Of a stretch of DNA of 9,122 bases, positions 5,480 to 9,122 are shown in pieces. The notes under the pieces are model-generated. The model was not told the origin of the DNA, searched no databases, and saw only the letters and a list, made by a program, of their open reading frames with translations. The stretch lies in NCBI GenBank assembly GCA_900770205.1, contig CAAGJV010000151.1:1-9122 (forward strand). The letters are read 5' to 3'. Positions within the stretch are counted from its first letter, which is position 1, and every line of letters starts with the position of its first letter. The position numbers and the translations under genes are program-made. The stretch comes from Desulfovibrionaceae bacterium (lineage in GTDB: Bacteria; Desulfobacterota; Desulfovibrionia; Desulfovibrionales; Desulfovibrionaceae).

Positions 5480-7581
5480 TGGCGGCCTATTTTGTGACGG
5501 GAACGGATACCGATGCCGGAAAGACAGCGGTGACGGCAGGGCTTTTAAGGGCCTTTTCCTCCCTTGGCGTAGCGGCAAAGGCCGTGAAGCCCGTGCAGAC
5601 CGGGTGCAGAGCGGGGGAGGAGGATGAACTTGAGGCCCCGGATGTTCTTGCCTGGCGGGAGGCCGGAGGCGAGGGTGAGGTGCTGGAAGCGTTTCGCGTT
5701 CCGTGTTCTCCCCACCTTGCAGCCCGTATGGAAGGGCGGCATATAGGCGTGGATGAGCTGGCGCGAGCCTGCCGCGAGGCCATTGTGCCGGAAGGAATGA
5801 CGCTTTTTGAAGGGGCAGGGGGCCTGTATGTGCCGCTCAATGAAAAAGAGATGGTGCTCGACCTCATGCGGGAAATGCATCTTCCGGCCGTTCTTGTTGT
5901 TGGCAACCGCCTTGGGTGCATCAATCATGCGCTTCTTTCGTTGGATGCTCTGGAAAAGGCAGGGCTGGAGGTTGCCTGCATGGTGCTTTGCCGAACGGCT
6001 GCGCCTTCTGTGGCCGATGCCGGAACCGATGAAGAGGCCGAAGAGAGCATTCTGCAGGAAAATGCGGAATTTCTTCGGAGAGAAGGGGAGAGGCGCGGCG
6101 TTCCCCTTATGGCGGACATACCCTTCCTGCCGGAATTTTCCTTCTGCCGGGCGCAGGCGTGGGAGAAGATGGCCTCTGCCCTTATGCCTGCCGCCGCCTA
6201 TCTGGCCAGGGAATACCCGCAGAGAGAGAATGGGGATGCGGAAAGCCTGCTGGCCTTTGACAAGGCCCATTTATGGCACCCCTATACCTCGGCCATGAAG
6301 CCCCTGCCCGTGCACGAAGTGGTACGGACTTCGGGGAACCGCATTTTTCTGCGCGGGGGGAAGGAACTTATCGATGGCATGTCTTCGTGGTGGTGCGCCG
6401 TGCATGGCTATGGCAGCAGGAGCCTTGTGCAGGCCGTGCAGAAGCAGGCCGCGCGCTTTTCCCATGTGATGTTCGGCGGGCTCACACATGAGCCGGCCGT
6501 GGAACTATGCCGGCGGCTCATGAAATTGCTCCCCCCAGAGCTTGAACATGTTTTTCTTGCTGATTCTGGTTCCGTGGCGGTGGAAGTAGCCATGAAAATG
6601 GCCGTGCAGTTCTGGCAGTCTGCCGGAAGAGGGGAAAAGCACCGCATGGCGGCCCTGCGTGGGGCTTACCATGGGGATACGCTGGGGGCCATGTCGCTCT
6701 GCGACCCGGTGACGGGCATGCATACGCTTTTTAAAGGCGTGTGCCCGGAGCAGCTTTTTGCCGAGCGCCCCTCCTGCAGGTTCGATGCTCCTTACGATGC
6801 GGCCTCTTTTGAACCTATGGAAAGGCTGCTTCGGGAACATGCCGGGGAACTTGCCGGCGTGTTTGTGGAACCGGTGGTGCAGGGGGCGGGGGGCATGTGG
6901 TTCTATCACCCCGGTTACCTGAAAGACCTGCGCCGGCTGTGCGATGAGCTTGACATACTGCTCATTGCCGATGAGATAGCCACAGGTTTTGGCCGCACCG
7001 GGCGCATGTTTGCCTGCGAATATGCCGGCATATCGCCCGATATCATGTGCGTGGGCAAGGCGCTGACAGGAGGCATGATGACGCTTTCCGCCACCGCGGC
7101 AAGCCGCCGTGTGGCCGCAGGCATAGCGCAGGCCGATGCCGCGCACGGGGGCGGCGTGTTCATGCACGGGCCTACCTTCATGGGCAACCCTCTGGCCTGT
7201 GCGGCGGCCTGCGCCAGCCTGGATGAGCTTTGCTCCTCCCCCTGGCAGGATCGTGTGAGAAATCTGGAAGCATGGCTTAAAGAAGGGCTTGAGCCCAGCC
7301 GTGCCGCAGATGGCGTTGCCGATGTGCGTGTGCTTGGAGCAATAGGCGTGGTGGAGATGGAAAAGCCGGTGAACGTGGAAGCATGGCAGGCGTTCTTTCT
7401 GGAATGCGGGGTGTGGATACGCCCGTTTGCCCGCACCGTGTATGTGATGCCGCCCTTCATTTCCCGCAGGGGCGATATAGAAAAGCTGTGCAGCGCCATA
7501 CGCAGGGCTGTTCGTTCCGCTGCGGCCCATGGGGGAGAGCCGAACCGGCAAGATGCCTGCAAGGGGGGAGAGATATGCTGA
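5479..7581 (+). CDS. Bifunctional dethiobiotin synthetase / DAPA aminotransferase (BioD-BioA fusion)
   Basis: 700 aa in one uninterrupted frame carrying two complete enzymes. Residues about 1-243 are BioD: P-loop GTDTDAGKT (8-16), KPVQTG (37-42), FEGAGGLYVPL (110-120), VVGNRLGCINHALL (140-153). It uses ATP and CO2 to close the ureido ring of DAPA. Residues about 258-680 are BioA, a PLP enzyme that aminates KAPA to DAPA: LWHPYTSAM (265-273), SSWWCAVHGY (302-311), DSGSVAVEVAMKMA (362-375), YHGDTLGAMS (397-406), ADEIATGFGRTG (497-508), GKALTGG with PLP-Lys527, HGPTFMGNPLACAAA (563-577), VWIRPFARTVYVMPPF (645-660). These match the SAM-using E. coli type. The linker (about 244-257) is short and charged, and no in-frame Met with a ribosome binding site sits before the BioA part, so separate initiation is unlikely. 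The fusion order D-A equals that of plant BIO3-BIO1. Its last 7 bp overlap the transporter gene. Confidence 0.95.
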   Translation: MAAYFVTGTDTDAGKTAVTAGLLRAFSSLGVAAKAVKPVQTGCRAGEEDELEAPDVLAWREAGGEGEVLEAFRVPCSPHLAARMEGRHIGVDELARACREAIVPEGMTLFEGAGGLYVPLNEKEMVLDLMREMHLPAVLVVGNRLGCINHALLSLDALEKAGLEVACMVLCRTAAPSVADAGTDEEAEESILQENAEFLRREGERRGVPLMADIPFLPEFSFCRAQAWEKMASALMPAAAYLAREYPQRENGDAESLLAFDKAHLWHPYTSAMKPLPVHEVVRTSGNRIFLRGGKELIDGMSSWWCAVHGYGSRSLVQAVQKQAARFSHVMFGGLTHEPAVELCRRLMKLLPPELEHVFLADSGSVAVEVAMKMAVQFWQSAGRGEKHRMAALRGAYHGDTLGAMSLCDPVTGMHTLFKGVCPEQLFAERPSCRFDAPYDAASFEPMERLLREHAGELAGVFVEPVVQGAGGMWFYHPGYLKDLRRLCDELDILLIADEIATGFGRTGRMFACEYAGISPDIMCVGKALTGGMMTLSATAASRRVAAGIAQADAAHGGGVFMHGPTFMGNPLACAAACASLDELCSSPWQDRVRNLEAWLKEGLEPSRAADGVADVRVLGAIGVVEMEKPVNVEAWQAFFLECGVWIRPFARTVYVMPPFISRRGDIEKLCSAIRRAVRSAAAHGGEPNRQDACKGGEIC
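7561..7570 (+). promoter_or_regulatory. Ribosome binding site deciding the transporter start
   Basis: AAGGGGGGAG ends 4 nt before the ATG at 7575 and lies inside the end of the BioD-BioA gene. The frame is open upstream to 7383, but that stretch is out-of-frame bioDA sequence with no membrane character, so the internal ATG is chosen. Confidence 0.7.
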
Positions 7582-8894
7582 TATTCTGCCTCTATGCGGC
7601 GATTTTGCTGGGAATAGGCGTGCTGGATGCCAGAAGAGCGCGGGACGCTTCGGCTTTCTTTCTCAACGGGCGCCGATCCGGAGCCTGGCATACGGGTTTT
7701 TCTCTTATGGCCTCGTGCATTGGCGGTTCCGCCACCATAGGCATGGCCGGGCTGGCCTGGCAGGTGGGGGCCCCGGCCTTCTGGTGGCTTGGCTCCGGCG
7801 CATGCGGACTTATTGTGCTTACGGTGTTTCTGGCCAGAAAGGTGCGGGCCTCGGAAGCCTACACCATGCCGGAACTTGCCTCTGCGTGGCTCGGGCAGAG
7901 ATCGCGGGTACTGGTTTCTCTTATTATCATACCGGCATGGCTGGCTATTCTTGCCGCCCAGTTCACGGCCATGGGCAGGCTGACGGCGGCGCTCACGGGC
8001 GTATCTTTGGAAATGGCGCTTATGGTGGGAGCCGCCATTATTGTGGCCTACTCCTGCCTTGGCGGGCAGGCTTCCGTCATAAGGAGCGACATGCCCCAGT
8101 GCCTGCTGATTCTTGCCGGCGTGGGGCTCATGTTCTTCTGCCTGCTTTCCGAAAATCCGGCGCCTCTGCAGGAACTTAACCTGGAACTTGTGAACGGTAA
8201 GTTCGGGCTGGATAAGTTTTCCTATTTTATGGTTATCATGGGGGGGAGCTATGTGGTATGCCCCATGCTGTTCGGCCGCATTATGAGCGCAAAAGATACG
8301 AAAAGCGCCCTTTGCGGCTGCTGGATGGCCGTGGCCGGGCTTTTTGCCGCTTCTGCGCTTATTGTTGCCGTGGGGGTGCTGTGCCGAGGCTTTGTGCCGG
8401 AAGGCCTGAGCCCCGATGAAGTGCTCACATGCGCCATGAAGCTGCTCCCCCCGTGGGTGGGCATGGCCCTTCTGGTGGCGCTTTTGAGTGCCGCGCTTTC
8501 TTCGGCGGATTCCTGCATCGTGACGGCCTCCACCGTGTTCTGCAACGATGTGCTGAAGCGCAGGAGCGTGCCTTCCTGCCGGGTGGTAACGCTGCTTCTG
8601 GGCGCGGGGGGCTTTCTTCTTGCCACGCGGGGGCATGGCATACTGGAGCTTCTGCTCATGGCCAACGATATCTACGTATGCGGCGTGGTGGTGCCGGTGT
8701 TTCTTGCCATGCTGATGAGCTTCCGCCCGCAGGGCATGTATGCGGAGGCGGCTATTCTTGCCGGAGGAGGAGCCGGGCTCCTGTCTTCTCTCTTGGGCAT
8801 GCCGGCCTTAGGCTATGCAGGCATGGCGGCCTCGGCCCTTATCATGATTCTTGCCAGGTATTATCAGCCGCAGGGCAAGGAGATGGCGGTGTAA
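7575..8894 (+). CDS. Sodium:solute symporter (SSS/SSF) family transporter in the biotin operon
   Basis: 439 aa, very hydrophobic, about 12-13 membrane segments (approximate residues 1-16, 42-60, 66-87, 113-133, 144-161, 174-192, 216-235, 246-270, 293-311, 335-350, 354-380, 389-408, 412-428), somewhat short for the family. Family marks: FFLNGRRSGAWHTGFSLMAS (28-47) with the GGSATIGMAG that follows, a YSCLGGQASVIRSDMPQ block (159-175) like the GG-x-x-x-V-x-x-(S/T)-D-x-x-Q signature, and ALLSAALSSADSCIVTASTV (302-321) in the TM8 region whose Ser residues belong to the sodium site. Driven by the sodium gradient, it would import an organic solute across the inner membrane. The substrate is not readable. 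The 7-bp overlap with bioDA and the BirA operator upstream point to biotin or a precursor (pimelate, KAPA, DAPA, dethiobiotin). Mammalian SMVT and bacterial PanF, vitamin transporters, are in this family. Confidence 0.88.
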   Translation: MLIFCLYAAILLGIGVLDARRARDASAFFLNGRRSGAWHTGFSLMASCIGGSATIGMAGLAWQVGAPAFWWLGSGACGLIVLTVFLARKVRASEAYTMPELASAWLGQRSRVLVSLIIIPAWLAILAAQFTAMGRLTAALTGVSLEMALMVGAAIIVAYSCLGGQASVIRSDMPQCLLILAGVGLMFFCLLSENPAPLQELNLELVNGKFGLDKFSYFMVIMGGSYVVCPMLFGRIMSAKDTKSALCGCWMAVAGLFAASALIVAVGVLCRGFVPEGLSPDEVLTCAMKLLPPWVGMALLVALLSAALSSADSCIVTASTVFCNDVLKRRSVPSCRVVTLLLGAGGFLLATRGHGILELLLMANDIYVCGVVVPVFLAMLMSFRPQGMYAEAAILAGGGAGLLSSLLGMPALGYAGMAASALIMILARYYQPQGKEMAV

Positions 8895-8910
8895 TTATTT
8901 TTCAGGCTAT

Positions 8911-8937
8911 GGGAGCTTTGCCTGCCGCAAGGCTCTC
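8911..8937 (+). other. RNA hairpin 3' of the biotin operon
   Basis: Arms 8911-8921 (GGGAGCTTTGC) and 8927-8937 (GCAAGGCTCTC) form an 11-bp stem with two G-U pairs and the loop CTGCC. It starts 17 nt after the transporter stop codon. What follows (GTAGTTTAAT) is a poor U-tract, so it is better read as a 3' mRNA stabilising hairpin or weak first terminator than a full terminator. Confidence 0.5.
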
Positions 8938-9000
8938 GTAGTTTAATATGGAAACTTTTCTTCCTGCCCAGGCATGCTGATAGCAGTGGCTTGCGGCAGG
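8921..9000 (+). repeat. 11-bp perfect inverted repeat spanning the two 3' hairpins
   Basis: CCTGCCGCAAG (8921-8931) and CTTGCGGCAGG (8990-9000) are exact reverse complements separated by 58 nt. The left arm overlaps the first hairpin and the right arm is the 3' side of the terminator stem, so the long-range pairing and the two local hairpins exclude one another. Either fold leaves the U-tract directly after a stem. Confidence 0.65.
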
Positions 9001-9011
9001 AGTTTTTATTT
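8961..9011 (+). terminator. Intrinsic terminator of the biotin operon
   Basis: TCCTGCC (8962-8968) pairs with GGCAGGA (8995-9001). Inside, CAGGC (8969-8973) pairs with GCTTG (8989-8993) with one bulged base, and TGCT (8975-8978) with AGCA (8982-8985). The stem is followed at once by TTTTTATTT (9003-9011). This is the normal layout of a rho-independent terminator, placed about 70 nt after the transporter stop. The 3' arm can alternatively pair with an upstream segment. Confidence 0.7.
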
Positions 9012-9122
9012 CGTCTAGATGTCAGAGCGTGAGCGATGCTCTGAGTGGGATACACAGAGGGCTGCACGGCACAGTAGGCGGAAGGAACAGAGCGGAAGAA
9101 TAGAAAAAAGGCATAAAAAAGA
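9012..9122. other. Gene-free right end with one hairpin
   Basis: TCAGAGC (9022-9028) and GCTCTGA (9038-9044) form a 7-bp perfect stem with a 9-nt loop, without a U-tract. CAGAGCG recurs at 9088-9094. The rest is purine-rich and ends in A-runs. I see no gene, tRNA or clear promoter; it may be the leader of a gene beyond the window. Confidence 0.4.

Noticed and set aside
4424..5578. 384-codon minus-strand open frame opposite bioB
   Set aside because: Antisense to bioB and spans the BirA-like operator region; low-complexity basic product with no motif.
6220..6260. Possible frameshift or assembly artefact creating the BioD-BioA fusion
   Set aside because: The frame is continuous through the linker with no disturbed codons, and both domains end and begin cleanly; a genuine fusion is simpler.
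6915..8636. 573-codon minus-strand open frame opposite bioDA and the transporter
   Set aside because: The product is rich in His, Arg, Gly and Pro with no domain, a typical shadow of GC-rich coding sequence.
8932..8989. tRNA-like string (CTCGTAGTTTAATATGG resembling a D-arm)
   Set aside because: There is no T-arm GTTCGA, no five-pair anticodon stem and no acceptor stem; the region is accounted for by the terminator hairpins.
8864..9067. 67-codon minus-strand open frame at the right end
   Set aside because: It runs through the terminator hairpins and into the transporter gene, has no clear ribosome binding site and no recognisable product.
1..9122. CRISPR arrays, insertion sequences, phage genes or a defence system
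   Set aside because: No direct repeat arrays, transposase or integrase motifs, or defence domains were found on either strand.

Overview
The window looks like chromosomal DNA from a GC-rich obligate anaerobe. The best fit is a Desulfovibrionaceae-type sulfate- or sulfite-reducing deltaproteobacterium (Desulfovibrio / Bilophila / Mailhella group). This is an inference from three things: an indolepyruvate:ferredoxin oxidoreductase next to a phenylacetate-CoA ligase and an ACT protein, an anaerobe-type biotin synthase, and general codon and GC character. No rRNA or other taxonomic marker is present. There is no sign of phage, insertion sequences or CRISPR.

The left half (1-4185) is a minus-strand operon, read right to left: PaaI-like hotdog thioesterase, iorA, iorB, phenylacetate-CoA ligase (paaK-like), and the first 18 codons of an ACT-domain protein cut by the window edge. 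The junctions are tight (2 nt between iorA and iorB, 2 nt between iorB and the ligase, 26 nt before the ACT gene). Together these genes interconvert aryl-2-oxoacids, aryl-acetyl-CoA and aryl-acetates with ferredoxin as the redox partner. They could serve aromatic amino acid degradation or, in reverse, aromatic amino acid synthesis from arylacetates.

The centre (4186-4501) is an AT-rich divergent intergenic region. It carries a BirA-type biotin operator (half sites TGTAAAC and GTTGACA) that overlaps a plausible sigma-70 promoter for the biotin genes, plus weak palindromes.

The right half (4502-8894) is a plus-strand biotin operon: bioB, then a single long gene fusing dethiobiotin synthetase (BioD) to SAM-dependent DAPA aminotransferase (BioA), then a sodium:solute symporter family transporter. 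Stops and starts overlap (1 bp and 7 bp), so the three are almost certainly co-transcribed and translationally coupled. The enzymes cover the last three steps: KAPA to DAPA (BioA), DAPA to dethiobiotin (BioD), dethiobiotin to biotin (BioB). Upstream steps (bioF, bioC and pimeloyl formation) are absent from the window, which makes the symporter a candidate importer of biotin or a precursor. BioB lacks two of the four E. coli [2Fe-2S] cluster ligands and so looks like the type II (auxiliary 4Fe-5S) class of obligate anaerobes.

The right end (8895-9122) has no gene. It holds two consecutive RNA hairpins, the second with a U-tract (intrinsic terminator), whose arms can also pair with each other over a long range, followed by a further hairpin of unknown meaning.
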